Origin: Lentimicrobiaceae bacterium | GTDB taxonomy: Bacteria; Bacteroidota; Bacteroidia; Bacteroidales; SKPS01 | DNA: 32,419 nucleotides | Direction of reading: 5' to 3' | Assembly: GCA_007119395.1 (NCBI GenBank) | Contig: SKPS01000153.1 | Location: 1-32,419 of the forward strand | In this document: piece after piece, positions 25,355-32,419 of the stretch | Layout of the letters: each line of letters starts with the position of its first letter | Position numbering within the stretch: position 1 is the first letter of the stretch | Position numbers and translations under genes: made by a program | Notes under the pieces: model-generated | What the model was told of the DNA's origin: nothing | Database searches by the model: none | What the model saw: only the letters and a program-made list of their open reading frames with translations

Positions 25355-26065
25355 CTATACAATGGTTTTTACCCTGTTTCTCTCCTGAATGTATTGTTCA
25401 TATTTCCCTTCAAAGCGGATTCTCGCAGCCACTACAGTATCAAACTGTTTCAGGCTGGCAATCAGCAATTCACACACCTCCCTCAGCGCCATATTTCCCC
25501 CTGTAGAGCCGGTGATATAATCAGCCAAACGGTGTTCCAATACATATCGTCTGGTAAGGGGAGCTGCCGGCTGGTTAAAAAACAGCCTCAGCCCGCACCG
25601 CTGAGCCAAGGTGAAATCAATGATGTCATCAAAAAAAAATGCTGTCTCTTCCGGTACCACTGCATGGTCACGTGACAGAACAGAAAGCGCTTCATCCTTA
25701 CGCTTCACACCTGTCATTACCATATTAAAGTGCTCACGGGTTGCAAACTGCTTCGCTGTTTTATTGTCAGCACCCGACACGATCGCAGTAATGGGCATCT
25801 CCCCCTTGTTTTGTAGCCAGATGGCAAAACGGAGCATGTTCACCCCCATTGAGTCAGCCTCCGTGAAGCCACTTCCGTCGAGATGGGTCTTATGGCCATT
25901 GTTGAATACACCGTCCCAGTCGAATACCAAAGCCCTGACACGCGCTAAACGCCCGGCAAATGATGCATACCCCTCAGGAAACTCACCCCCCAACTCTTTG
26001 AAAGGGGTGATGAGCGCGCTGTCAAACCCAGGCTGTTGTTGTGGATCGTGATGCATGTTGTTCAC
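25355..26065 (-). CDS. KdsC-like HAD phosphatase, divergent
   Basis: This is a HAD-superfamily protein of the Kdo-8-phosphate phosphatase type. The catalytic FDWDGVF (Asp49, Asp51), the second-motif Ser in IVSGADNKTA (residue 97), the Lys in GVKRKDEAL (123) and the acidic FFFDDIIDF (146-150) are in order. The C-terminal TGSTGGNMALREVCELLI is close to the KdsC GGxGAVREVxExI signature. At 236 residues it is longer than KdsC (about 165-190), with about 42 extra N-terminal and 30 C-terminal residues, and the usual Gly before the last acidic pair is Phe. A GTG start at 26065 overlaps the preceding stop by 4 bases; ATG 26056 is the alternative. It should remove phosphate from a Kdo-8-phosphate-like ulosonic acid. 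Confidence 0.75.
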   Translation of the reverse strand: MNNMHHDPQQQPGFDSALITPFKELGGEFPEGYASFAGRLARVRALVFDWDGVFNNGHKTHLDGSGFTEADSMGVNMLRFAIWLQNKGEMPITAIVSGADNKTAKQFATREHFNMVMTGVKRKDEALSVLSRDHAVVPEETAFFFDDIIDFTLAQRCGLRLFFNQPAAPLTRRYVLEHRLADYITGSTGGNMALREVCELLIASLKQFDTVVAARIRFEGKYEQYIQERNRVKTIV

Positions 26066-27084
26066 GGCCTGCCGTTTTTAAAGAGATCATGGATGTCCAT
26101 GATGCCGATTGGCTTACCATCTTTGGTAACCACAATGTTATCGATTTTCTTTTTCCTGAACAACAATGAAGCATTGTGCAGTGACTCCTCTGCATCGATG
26201 CAGACAGGTGTTTTCACGGGCATGGTATCGAGCTTTTTACGAAGAATTCCTTCCCCTTGTTGCTCAAGCATTCTACGCAGGTCTCCATCGGTGAAGATTC
26301 CTATCAGTGCTCCGTTGTCGTCTGTGATGCTGACGGCGCCAAACTGTGAAGTGGTCATAATGACCAGTGCATCCAGGATGGTTTTATGATGGCTTATGGT
26401 GGAGGGTGCATCTGAGATCACCTGGTGAACCTTAAGGGTGATGAGTCTGGTGTGCTCAAAGAACTGCTGTGTGCCAATGTCGGTGAAATGGTTTTTGAAC
26501 AATTGCTTCATCACCTTCCAGGGAATGGTACAGGCATGTACGCCAAGGTTCAATGCGTTGCGAACGTGTTCTGAATGCCTGACGGATGAGAACATAATTT
26601 TCGAAGGATATCGGTACCTGTCGGTGATCTCAACACATTGCCTGATGAGCCCCAGTGCGTCGTGCCCTTCGTCCTGCAATCGGCCTACCAATGGGCACAC
26701 ATAGGTGGCCCCTGCCGACAACGCCATATAGGCCTGCTGAATCGTATAGACTAGATGTACGTTCACCATCAGCCCTTGATCAATCAACTGCCTGCACGCC
26801 TTTATGCCGTCGGTGCTGACAGGGATTTTAAAGACTGTTCGTGACGGGTCGAGGCCCAATCCGATCAAACGATGCGCTTCAGAACAGATCTCCTCAGCAT
26901 CTTCTCCCAGTGCTTCCACCTGCAAAACAGGCACCCTGGTGGAGAGCTGAAGAATGGTGCTGTTGATGTCTGTGATACCATCACGGTGCATAAAAGTTGG
27001 TGTGGTGGTAAGCCCCGCAAGGATGCCCAATGACGCGGCCTCTTCAATCTCTTCAATATTGGCTGAATCAAGGTATAATTCCAT
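26062..27084 (-). CDS. Transaldolase/fructose-6-phosphate aldolase-like domain fused to a KdsD-type CBS pair
   Basis: I start it at ATG 27084 (MELYLDSANIEEIEE), giving 340 residues and a 17-base overlap with the kdsA-like gene. Residues 1-222 align by eye with E. coli fructose-6-phosphate aldolase: MELYLD at 1-6, the Schiff-base lysine as Lys86 in VFKIPVSTDG, then QAYMALSAGATYV, CPLVGRL with Arg135 and MFSSVR. The usual active-site TTNPS is TTTPT (26-30), replacing Asn28. Residues 225-338 are two CBS domains with GIFTDGDLRR and a terminal MDIHDLF, the pattern of arabinose-5-phosphate isomerase KdsD/KpsF, but no SIS domain is present. It sits between kdsA-like and kdsC-like genes, where kdsD would be expected. 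The role in supplying the KdsA substrate is inferred; see findings. Confidence 0.85.
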   Translation of the reverse strand: MELYLDSANIEEIEEAASLGILAGLTTTPTFMHRDGITDINSTILQLSTRVPVLQVEALGEDAEEICSEAHRLIGLGLDPSRTVFKIPVSTDGIKACRQLIDQGLMVNVHLVYTIQQAYMALSAGATYVCPLVGRLQDEGHDALGLIRQCVEITDRYRYPSKIMFSSVRHSEHVRNALNLGVHACTIPWKVMKQLFKNHFTDIGTQQFFEHTRLITLKVHQVISDAPSTISHHKTILDALVIMTTSQFGAVSITDDNGALIGIFTDGDLRRMLEQQGEGILRKKLDTMPVKTPVCIDAEESLHNASLLFRKKKIDNIVVTKDGKPIGIMDIHDLFKNGRP

Positions 27085-27964
27085 GTTCGTTTTTGTATTG
27101 GTTGATCGTGTTATGTATCTCAAGCAGTGGTTTTAAAAACATTTCCAAGTGTTGGGTATGCATTTGGCTTGCTGCATCGCACAACGCTTTGTCTGGTGCT
27201 GTGTGGGTTTCAATGAAAAGTCCGTCAATGCCTGCTGCCACGGCACTTCGTGCCAGTACACTCAAATATTCACGGGAACCGCCGGCTGGGTTGGAGCTTG
27301 GAATTCCATATCGTCTTACTGAATGTGTAACATCAAATACCACCGGGCATCCGGTTCGTTGCAGATGGTAAAAGCTCCGTGGATCAACCACCAGGTCGTT
27401 GTAACCAAAAGAGTAACCTCGCTCGGTTACCAGGATATTTCTGTTCCCTGCAGCCTCCACCTTGGCAACAGGCTTCAACATCTGTTCCGGTGCCAGAAAC
27501 TGACCTCGTTTGATGTTGACGACCTTGTTCGTTGAGGCCACCTTTTCCAATAGCTCGGTCTGCATGCATAGGTAGGCTGGTATTTGCAATACATCCAATA
27601 CAGCTGCCGCCTCATCAACGTGTTCGGGATAGTGCACATCCGATAACACAGGGAAGCCAAAATCGCCTCTGATCCGTTCCAGAATCCGCAACCCTTTTTC
27701 AAGCCCGGGGCCACGGTAGTAATTGGCAACACTGCGGTTGTCTTTGAGGAAAGAGGATTTGAAAATCACAGGTATGTTTAATCTGGCTGAAATACCTGCC
27801 AGTTGCTCAGCTACCTGCATCATAAGAGGCTCCTCTTCAATCACACAAGGGCCTGAAATTAAAAAGAGGGGAGGTGCTCCGCATACCAAGTCACCTATCA
27901 CCACCTGATGCTTTGTGCGTGACAGGTGACGATCGATTGGCCTAAGGTTGTTTTTCGTAGTCAT
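27068..27964 (-). CDS. kdsA: KdsA-like 3-deoxy-8-phosphooctulonate synthase, metal-dependent type, divergent
   Basis: The start is ATG 27964 (MTTKNNLRPIDRH), 298 residues; longer frames run into the upstream gene. The KdsA fold condenses phosphoenolpyruvate with arabinose-5-phosphate. The four metal ligands of the metal-dependent class are present: Cys40 (SGPCVIE), His214 (DVTHS), Glu252 (FIETH) and Asp263. The phosphate-binding NRS is kept (KDNRS 74-78), as is RGPGLEKGLRIL. Two conserved spots differ: the segment usually reading RQTDL is MQTEL (Met134) and the usual DG after the last ligand region is DA (264). It is preceded by the lipoprotein gene (14-base gap) and overlaps the aldolase-CBS gene. 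It could make Kdo-8-phosphate or a close analogue. Confidence 0.85.
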   Translation of the reverse strand: MTTKNNLRPIDRHLSRTKHQVVIGDLVCGAPPLFLISGPCVIEEEPLMMQVAEQLAGISARLNIPVIFKSSFLKDNRSVANYYRGPGLEKGLRILERIRGDFGFPVLSDVHYPEHVDEAAAVLDVLQIPAYLCMQTELLEKVASTNKVVNIKRGQFLAPEQMLKPVAKVEAAGNRNILVTERGYSFGYNDLVVDPRSFYHLQRTGCPVVFDVTHSVRRYGIPSSNPAGGSREYLSVLARSAVAAGIDGLFIETHTAPDKALCDAASQMHTQHLEMFLKPLLEIHNTINQYKNEHGIIP

Positions 27965-27978
27965 ATCTGCATTGCTGG

Positions 27979-29787
27979 TTAAAAACTGATTTCCCAAACT
28001 ACCTCTTCCTCCCAGTTGGCTCGCAAAGAGACGGCACTGGGGATCACCTTCACTTTTTCGGGTTGTATTCTTTTCCAATAGTCACCGGTATCCCACCTGC
28101 CATTGCCATTGCTGTCGAGAATCGCTTTCAGGTAGTACTGTCCGGCAGGCAGGTATGGGAAAGTGATGGCCCCATCCTCAGAGAGGTTGCCACGGGTTAT
28201 CTCATTCATTCTTTCATCTGTGAGCAGCACAATCACTGAGGTTGCCTGCTCACCTTCCAATCCTGAAATCAACGTAAGGGTTCCAAAGTCTTCGCTGCGT
28301 GCCGGTGTAAAATGATAGCGGATGGTATCGTTGTTTGTGCCATCCCAGCCTGTAATCATTCCGGCGGGAATCATCAGGGTATACTCTGTGCCCTGTTCCA
28401 GGGTATTGGTAATTGCGAAGCGTATGGGTACCAGGGAGTCGATCACCTGAAGCTGCAGCGGGATAGTGTCTTCAGAAGTGGAGAGTGTGCTGCTGGTCAG
28501 GTCTATATGGCTCAATGGTGACGAGAAGGTAATGATGGGGTCACGTGCTGGCCTCAAAGAGCCACCGCGAGGCACATTCATCGACAGGGTGGTGGTGGGT
28601 TCCCGTAACCTGGTTCGGCCGGTACCGGTGGGCTGCCGAAGAGCAGTCCGCAGCGTGTCTGCGAAATAGGGTGTGTCAACAATAGCAAGCGGCAATGCTT
28701 CAAAGGTGTGTTGCTGTAACCATACCCACAAGGTGTCACGACCGGGCGTTAATTGCCATAGCATGATGGAGTCGAGACCCGGCTCAGGAGAAAAGATGTC
28801 AGGTTGCTGAACCGGATAACGGAATGCTACATACGCTTTGTTCCTGCCGTCTGATCGCGATGTAACCACTCTTTGGACACTGTCCTCTCCAACGAACATA
28901 CGCAATACAAAAGGTTCAGAATGTGTGGTGACTGTGTCTGTTCCATTTTCTGTGAGCGTATCCAATGTTGATTCATCGGTGGTGATAACAGCCGAGAGTG
29001 TATCGGAGAGCCCGGCGTTGCTCAAGGTGTCAGGATCGTCCGGTGGAGGCGACGGCATCCGCCATGGTCTCACAGGCTCGCTGTGAAAGGCCACCCCTTC
29101 GGTGAGGAGGTCGTAACGCATGTTGTTGTTCAGGTCAGCCAAGGCAAACAAATGATACAGCGTGTCAGCAATGTGTTGAAATTCAAAATGGCCGTTTTGG
29201 TCAGGGCGCGTAACATACCGCGGCTTCTCCAGGGCCACGGCTGAATCGCTCATGGGGAGCTTGTAGAGCATCACCAGGATGTTCTCTTCAACCTCCTGAT
29301 CCCACGCATTGAACACCCTCCCTTTAATGGTGTGCTGATCGATCTGCGGACCGGTTGAAAAGTAATAGGTATATGGTGGCAGCGGGTTCCCTTCGGTGAT
29401 GTCTTTGATGGCATCACCAAAGAAAAAGGCATAGGTTGCATTGGAGATTAAAGTGTCATGGAACCTGATGGTAAGATTTCTGCCACGAAGTCTTATCTCT
29501 ACCGGATTAGCAAGAGGTGGTGAAACGAGGAGCTGTTGCTGCAGGTTTCCGGTTTGAATGAACTCACTAAAGCGCAATGTAAAGCTGTTCTCTGTGAAAT
29601 CGACACCACCGGAGGGGGGTGTCTCCAGGATCACTTCCGGCGGAGTGGTATCACGCGGGCCACCCGTGGGAGATACAATGTTAGCACAACCGGCAGTCAA
29701 CAATGCAAGCAGATAGATGATCCCCCTTTTCGGCACGGCCGAAGTGATCTTGTGTCGCAGGTTCTGCATTATACAAAGTTCTTTCAT
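27979..29787 (-). CDS. Ig-like domain lipoprotein (SbsA-type), outer-membrane associated
   Basis: This 602-residue lipoprotein has a lipobox LTAGC (Cys34) followed by ANIVSPTGGPRDTTPPEV, a signature of a widespread Bacteroidetes lipoprotein with an N-terminal Ig-like domain (about residues 45-145; SGGVDFTENSFTLRFSEFI). The middle (about 250-290) is rich in Ser, Thr, Asp and Glu and is probably a flexible linker. A second Ig-like part (PARDPIITFSSPLSHI) and a C-terminal segment with YYLKAILDSNGNGRWDTGDY follow. The function is unknown. The start at 29787 overlaps the stop of the upstream lolE-like gene by ATGA. Confidence 0.85.
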   Translation of the reverse strand: MKELCIMQNLRHKITSAVPKRGIIYLLALLTAGCANIVSPTGGPRDTTPPEVILETPPSGGVDFTENSFTLRFSEFIQTGNLQQQLLVSPPLANPVEIRLRGRNLTIRFHDTLISNATYAFFFGDAIKDITEGNPLPPYTYYFSTGPQIDQHTIKGRVFNAWDQEVEENILVMLYKLPMSDSAVALEKPRYVTRPDQNGHFEFQHIADTLYHLFALADLNNNMRYDLLTEGVAFHSEPVRPWRMPSPPPDDPDTLSNAGLSDTLSAVITTDESTLDTLTENGTDTVTTHSEPFVLRMFVGEDSVQRVVTSRSDGRNKAYVAFRYPVQQPDIFSPEPGLDSIMLWQLTPGRDTLWVWLQQHTFEALPLAIVDTPYFADTLRTALRQPTGTGRTRLREPTTTLSMNVPRGGSLRPARDPIITFSSPLSHIDLTSSTLSTSEDTIPLQLQVIDSLVPIRFAITNTLEQGTEYTLMIPAGMITGWDGTNNDTIRYHFTPARSEDFGTLTLISGLEGEQATSVIVLLTDERMNEITRGNLSEDGAITFPYLPAGQYYLKAILDSNGNGRWDTGDYWKRIQPEKVKVIPSAVSLRANWEEEVVWEISF

Positions 29788-31010
29788 AGTTTGAATTCTA
29801 CTACATCAGGTGACAACCGTCGTACCGGCAGCCAGGCAGCCAGCAAACCAATGGTCATCACCGAGAAAAATATCAGCACAAAATCAGCCCAATGAATCTT
29901 TACGGGATAAGTATCGAAAACCAGGGTATCCGCTACCCCAATGCCAATGAGACCAAACTGTTGCTGTATCCAGGCCAGCAACCCTCCGATAAAAAGGCCC
30001 GTGACAACACCCACGAAAGAGATCTGTAGCCCCTCGAGTAAAAAGATTCTGCGGATGATGCGGTTGCTGGCTCCCATTGCCTGCAAAATGGCGATGTCTT
30101 TCTTTTTCTCCAGAATCAGCATTGTAAGAGACCCGACAACGTTGAAGATGGCCAGTAACAGAATAAAAGAGAGGATGGCAAAGATCGCCCATTTCTCTGA
30201 TCGTATGATTCTGTATAAAAGCTCCTGTTGCTCAAACCGGTCTTGAATCACATATTTCTCTCCCATCAATTGCTGCAACTGCTCTTTGATTCGACGTGTT
30301 GATGCGTTGGGCTTCAGGCCGAGTTCCAGTGAAGTGATTTCGTTGTCGTATGCCATCAGGTCACGCATAAGGTCTATGGGTACCAAAACATACCGGTTGT
30401 CGATCTCTTGTTGCACGGAAAACACCCCTGATGGCCACATCTCTCTGGTGGTGAAAGCCGAAAGTCTGTCGCCGGGTGAAGCAAACCGGTTGGCCATGTA
30501 CACCTCTACGGGGTGTTCAGCCACATCGATGATGGCACCCAGCCTGAAAGCAACACCCGATCCAAAGACTGCACGCGGCATCCTTCCGGGTGCCACCACA
30601 AAGTTGCCCGCATAGACCATGGTGTCCAACCCTGTCATCTCATCGTAATAACCGCTAACACCTTTTAGTGTTGCCAAATGCTGCTTTTCACGGAAACGCA
30701 ATAAAGCGTTCTCTTCGATCACCTCATGGTAATGAACAATCCCTTCCACACCTCTGATCTCCTGAGCCATATATTCGTCGATCTCAAAGGTCTTCCCTTC
30801 AGCAGCCGTAACCCTGATGTCAGGGTGAAAAGCATTGAACAGAGAAAGCACCACCCCTTCAAATCCATTAAAAACAGACAATACCAAAATAAACGCCATG
30901 CTGCCACCCATCACCCCAATGGCCGAAATCGCAGAAATCAGGTTGATGGCATTGTGCTTCTTTTTTGAAAGGAGGTAACGCCTGGCTATATATAATGGAA
31001 AGAGATTCAT
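29784..31010 (-). CDS. lolE: LolC/LolE-type ABC transporter permease
   Basis: The 408-residue protein has four transmembrane helices in the FtsX/MacB_PCD arrangement: one N-terminal helix (AISAIGVMGGSMAFILVLSVFNG), a periplasmic domain of about 230 residues and three C-terminal helices. The start MNLFPLYIARRYLLSKKKHNAINLIS and the LEKKKDIAILQAMGAS segment are characteristic. It should release lipoproteins from the inner membrane with a separate LolD ATPase, which is not in the window. It overlaps rbfA and the downstream lipoprotein gene by 4 bases each. Confidence 0.92.
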   Translation of the reverse strand: MNLFPLYIARRYLLSKKKHNAINLISAISAIGVMGGSMAFILVLSVFNGFEGVVLSLFNAFHPDIRVTAAEGKTFEIDEYMAQEIRGVEGIVHYHEVIEENALLRFREKQHLATLKGVSGYYDEMTGLDTMVYAGNFVVAPGRMPRAVFGSGVAFRLGAIIDVAEHPVEVYMANRFASPGDRLSAFTTREMWPSGVFSVQQEIDNRYVLVPIDLMRDLMAYDNEITSLELGLKPNASTRRIKEQLQQLMGEKYVIQDRFEQQELLYRIIRSEKWAIFAILSFILLLAIFNVVGSLTMLILEKKKDIAILQAMGASNRIIRRIFLLEGLQISFVGVVTGLFIGGLLAWIQQQFGLIGIGVADTLVFDTYPVKIHWADFVLIFFSVMTIGLLAAWLPVRRLSPDVVEFKL

Positions 31011-31348
31011 TCCTGCAATAACCGGTCAATGTTGTCGATATAGTCCAATGAATCATCTTCATAAAACTCTAACGCAGGAATCACCCTTAACTGATGTCGC
31101 ATGGCACGCCCCAGTTGAAACCGGATTTCACCCCCCTTTTCACGGATCTTCTCCACCAATAACGATTTGTCAGTTGTGCCAAATATACTCAGGTACACTC
31201 TGGCTATCTGCAAATCTTTCGTAATGCGTACTCCGGTTACCGTAACCAAAGCACCACTCCCCCAGATACCCTGACCCTCGCGCTGAAACAGCTCTCCCAT
31301 CTCCTTCTGTATCTGCTTTGAAACACGTTGTTGTCTGACAGAATCCAT
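31007..31348 (-). CDS. rbfA: Ribosome-binding factor A
   Basis: RbfA binds the 30S subunit and helps 16S rRNA maturation. The start at 31348 (MDSVRQQRVSKQIQKEMGELF) gives a 113-residue protein with the KH-like core: VTVTGVRITKDLQIARVYLSIFG, then IRFQLGRAMRHQLRVIPALEFYEDDS. Longer frames add 15 unrelated residues. It opens the six-gene operon and overlaps lolE by ATGA. Confidence 0.95.
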   Translation of the reverse strand: MDSVRQQRVSKQIQKEMGELFQREGQGIWGSGALVTVTGVRITKDLQIARVYLSIFGTTDKSLLVEKIREKGGEIRFQLGRAMRHQLRVIPALEFYEDDSLDYIDNIDRLLQE

Positions 31349-31376
31349 CGTTGTGCATTTATCGGTTGTGATGTGG

Positions 31377-31384
31377 CAAAGATA
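31377..31384 (-). promoter_or_regulatory. -7 box of the rbfA-lolE-kdsA operon
   Basis: TATCTTTG on the minus strand matches TAnnTTTG exactly, about 28 bases upstream of the rbfA ATG at 31348. The -33 element is not clear. It is the only good candidate promoter for the six-gene operon. Confidence 0.45.
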
Positions 31385-31509
31385 ACGTTTCATCCGTTAC
31401 CTTTGCCGAACTGTTTTATAAATGTGTTTGTTATACATTCACACCGTTATTAACATCCAGCGGTTTTTATTCACAGTGTATATTGTATCTATAACAAAAA
31501 CAAATTGTT

Positions 31510-31989
31510 ATGCCAAGGCATATCCAATGCAATACCCCAACACCTGACCCGCGTATGGTCACCTTTGTTCGTGAGCACCATGTGATGACCCTCGCTACCA
31601 CCGATGCATCGATGACCCCATGGTGCGCATCGTGCTTTTATGTGTATATGCCCAAAACAAACCAATTCGTCTTTACCACAGATGAAGAGACACGCCATGG
31701 CCGACAGATGATCGACAATCCGGTAGTAGGTGCATGTATCGCTTTGGAAACCAATATTACAGGCAAAATTCGGGGGGTCCAAATCACCGGTGTGGTAAAA
31801 AAAGCCACAGGCAAAGAACACTTCAGGGCCTCTTTGGCTTTCCTTAGAAAATTTCCGATCGCAGCCCTGAAAAAAACCACCCTGTGGATCCTCGAACCAC
31901 ACCATATTAAAATGACCGATAACCGGCTTGGTTTCGGAGTAAAACTGCTGTGGGACCAACCTGTATCATCGGACAGTAGCACAACATAG
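31510..31989 (+). CDS. Pyridoxamine 5'-phosphate oxidase-fold (YhbP-like) flavin-binding protein
   Basis: This 159-residue protein has the split-barrel fold of PNPOx-like proteins: HHVMTLATTDASMTPWCASCFYVY, then FVFTTDEETRHGRQMIDNPVVGACI and IRGVQITGVVKK. It resembles the small YhbP/UPF0306 group; most bind FMN or a related cofactor and their substrates are unknown. It has no signal peptide. It is divergent from the rbfA operon. Confidence 0.8.
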   Translation: MPRHIQCNTPTPDPRMVTFVREHHVMTLATTDASMTPWCASCFYVYMPKTNQFVFTTDEETRHGRQMIDNPVVGACIALETNITGKIRGVQITGVVKKATGKEHFRASLAFLRKFPIAALKKTTLWILEPHHIKMTDNRLGFGVKLLWDQPVSSDSSTT

Positions 31990-32273
31990 CCGATACCAGA
32001 CAGATGGAGCATGTGTTTATAATATTGATTTAGAACAAATTAACATAATCAAGGGGTCGTTACGGATTTATTACGGTTTTTTGTGCTCTTATGCAGTGTG
32101 TTAAGTCGTCACGTTGAAAACTCCATCGGATTGTTAAAAAAAAAGTGTTGCCCACAGCGAGTTGTCGGGTTATCTTCGTTAGCGAAAAACTGCCTGGGAT
32201 TTATTTTTACAGTGTGTTAAAAACCAAGCTATTAAAGAAAACGTTACGATAATTTTTTTTGAAAGGAAGAGGG
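31990..32273 (+). other. 284-base AT-rich intergenic region with short repeats
   Basis: No coding sequence is evident. It contains a direct repeat CAGTGTGTTAA at 32094-32104 and 32210-32220, and a tandem TTACGG at 32060-32065 and 32071-32076. A purine-rich AAAGGAAGAGGG runs up to the ATG at 32274. No strong terminator for the upstream gene is seen. Confidence 0.5.
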
Positions 32274-32419
32274 ATGGAAGTTAAATCAATGACTGACGTG
32301 AACAAGGCGTCTGAGGCTACTAACAAAGAGAAAGAGTTGTACGACGTGCTGAAAGACCGGGTGAGGCCGTCGTCGTCAGAAAAGGAGGTACACATGGAGG
32401 AGAGCTCCGACAGGAACCA
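32274..32419 (+). CDS. N-terminus of an unidentified charged protein, 3' end outside window
   Basis: A reading frame opens at ATG 32274 right after the purine-rich AAGGAAGAGGG and remains open to the window edge (48 complete codons). The N-terminus (MEVKSMTDVNKASEATNKEK) is hydrophilic, rich in Glu, Lys and Ser, without signal peptide. I do not recognise the family. Confidence 0.5.
   Translation, partial: MEVKSMTDVNKASEATNKEKELYDVLKDRVRPSSSEKEVHMEESSDRN

Noticed and set aside
25611-26051. 146-residue plus-strand frame opposite the kdsC-like gene
   Set aside because: The minus-strand frame carries all HAD motifs; the plus-strand peptide is a composition shadow rich in Ser and Leu without recognisable motifs.
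26062-27084. The aldolase-CBS gene as two genes joined by a sequencing error
   Set aside because: The frame is continuous and the linker between the barrel and the first CBS domain is short and natural; both partner genes overlap it at its ends as expected of one intact gene.
1-32419. tRNA genes, CRISPR arrays, insertion sequences, riboswitches
   Set aside because: The intergenic stretches were read for tRNA cloverleaf elements, regularly spaced repeats and transposase motifs; none were seen. Riboswitch detection by eye is limited.

Overview
The window is from an anaerobic, fermentative member of the Bacteroidales; a Dysgonomonadaceae/Porphyromonadaceae-like relative fits best. The basis is the gene content (DUF4271-hemD-rnpA-yidD order, PorT-like barrel, sodium-pumping methylmalonyl-CoA decarboxylase set), promoters that look like TTTG-N19-TAnnTTTG, and mostly weak Shine-Dalgarno sequences. 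No tRNA, rRNA, insertion sequence, phage gene or CRISPR array is visible. Coding density is high and most genes lie on the minus strand. The genus is inference.

Layout. 1-2045: the end of a GT9 heptosyltransferase-like gene, an MBL-fold hydrolase and a flavin reductase-rubredoxin fusion. 2042-4311: ackA and pta (acetate and ATP formation). 4590-6014: a surface protein joining a DUF2807 domain to an outer-membrane barrel. 6351-12155: pycB, an NhaC antiporter with a lipoprotein-like N-terminus, and dxs. 12296-13975: murI and a ChaN-like protein, convergent with abutting stop codons. 14054-19675: a minus-strand series, DUF4271-hemD-rnpA-yidD-S41 protease-O-antigen ligase. 19755-20498: yebC. 20617-25123: mce-mmdA-oadG-biotin carrier-oadB, a complete methylmalonyl-CoA epimerase/Na+-translocating decarboxylase set. 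25355-31348: a tightly overlapping operon rbfA-lolE-lipoprotein-kdsA-like-(aldolase+CBS)-kdsC-like. 31510-31989: a small flavin-binding protein. The window closes with the start of an unidentified gene.

The catabolic genes fit together. pycB feeds the C4 branch, mce and the mmd genes turn methylmalonyl-CoA into propionyl-CoA while exporting Na+, ackA/pta yield ATP and acetate, and NhaC can exchange Na+ for H+.

The most unusual object is at 25355-27964. In what looks like a Kdo (3-deoxy-octulosonate) cassette, the place of arabinose-5-phosphate isomerase KdsD (SIS domain plus two CBS domains) is taken by a protein that keeps a KdsD-type CBS pair but carries a transaldolase/fructose-6-phosphate-aldolase-like barrel instead of the SIS domain. 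The flanking KdsA-like and KdsC-like proteins are also divergent at conserved positions. This suggests an aldolase-based route to arabinose-5-phosphate or a related sugar phosphate, or a Kdo-like ulosonic acid other than Kdo.
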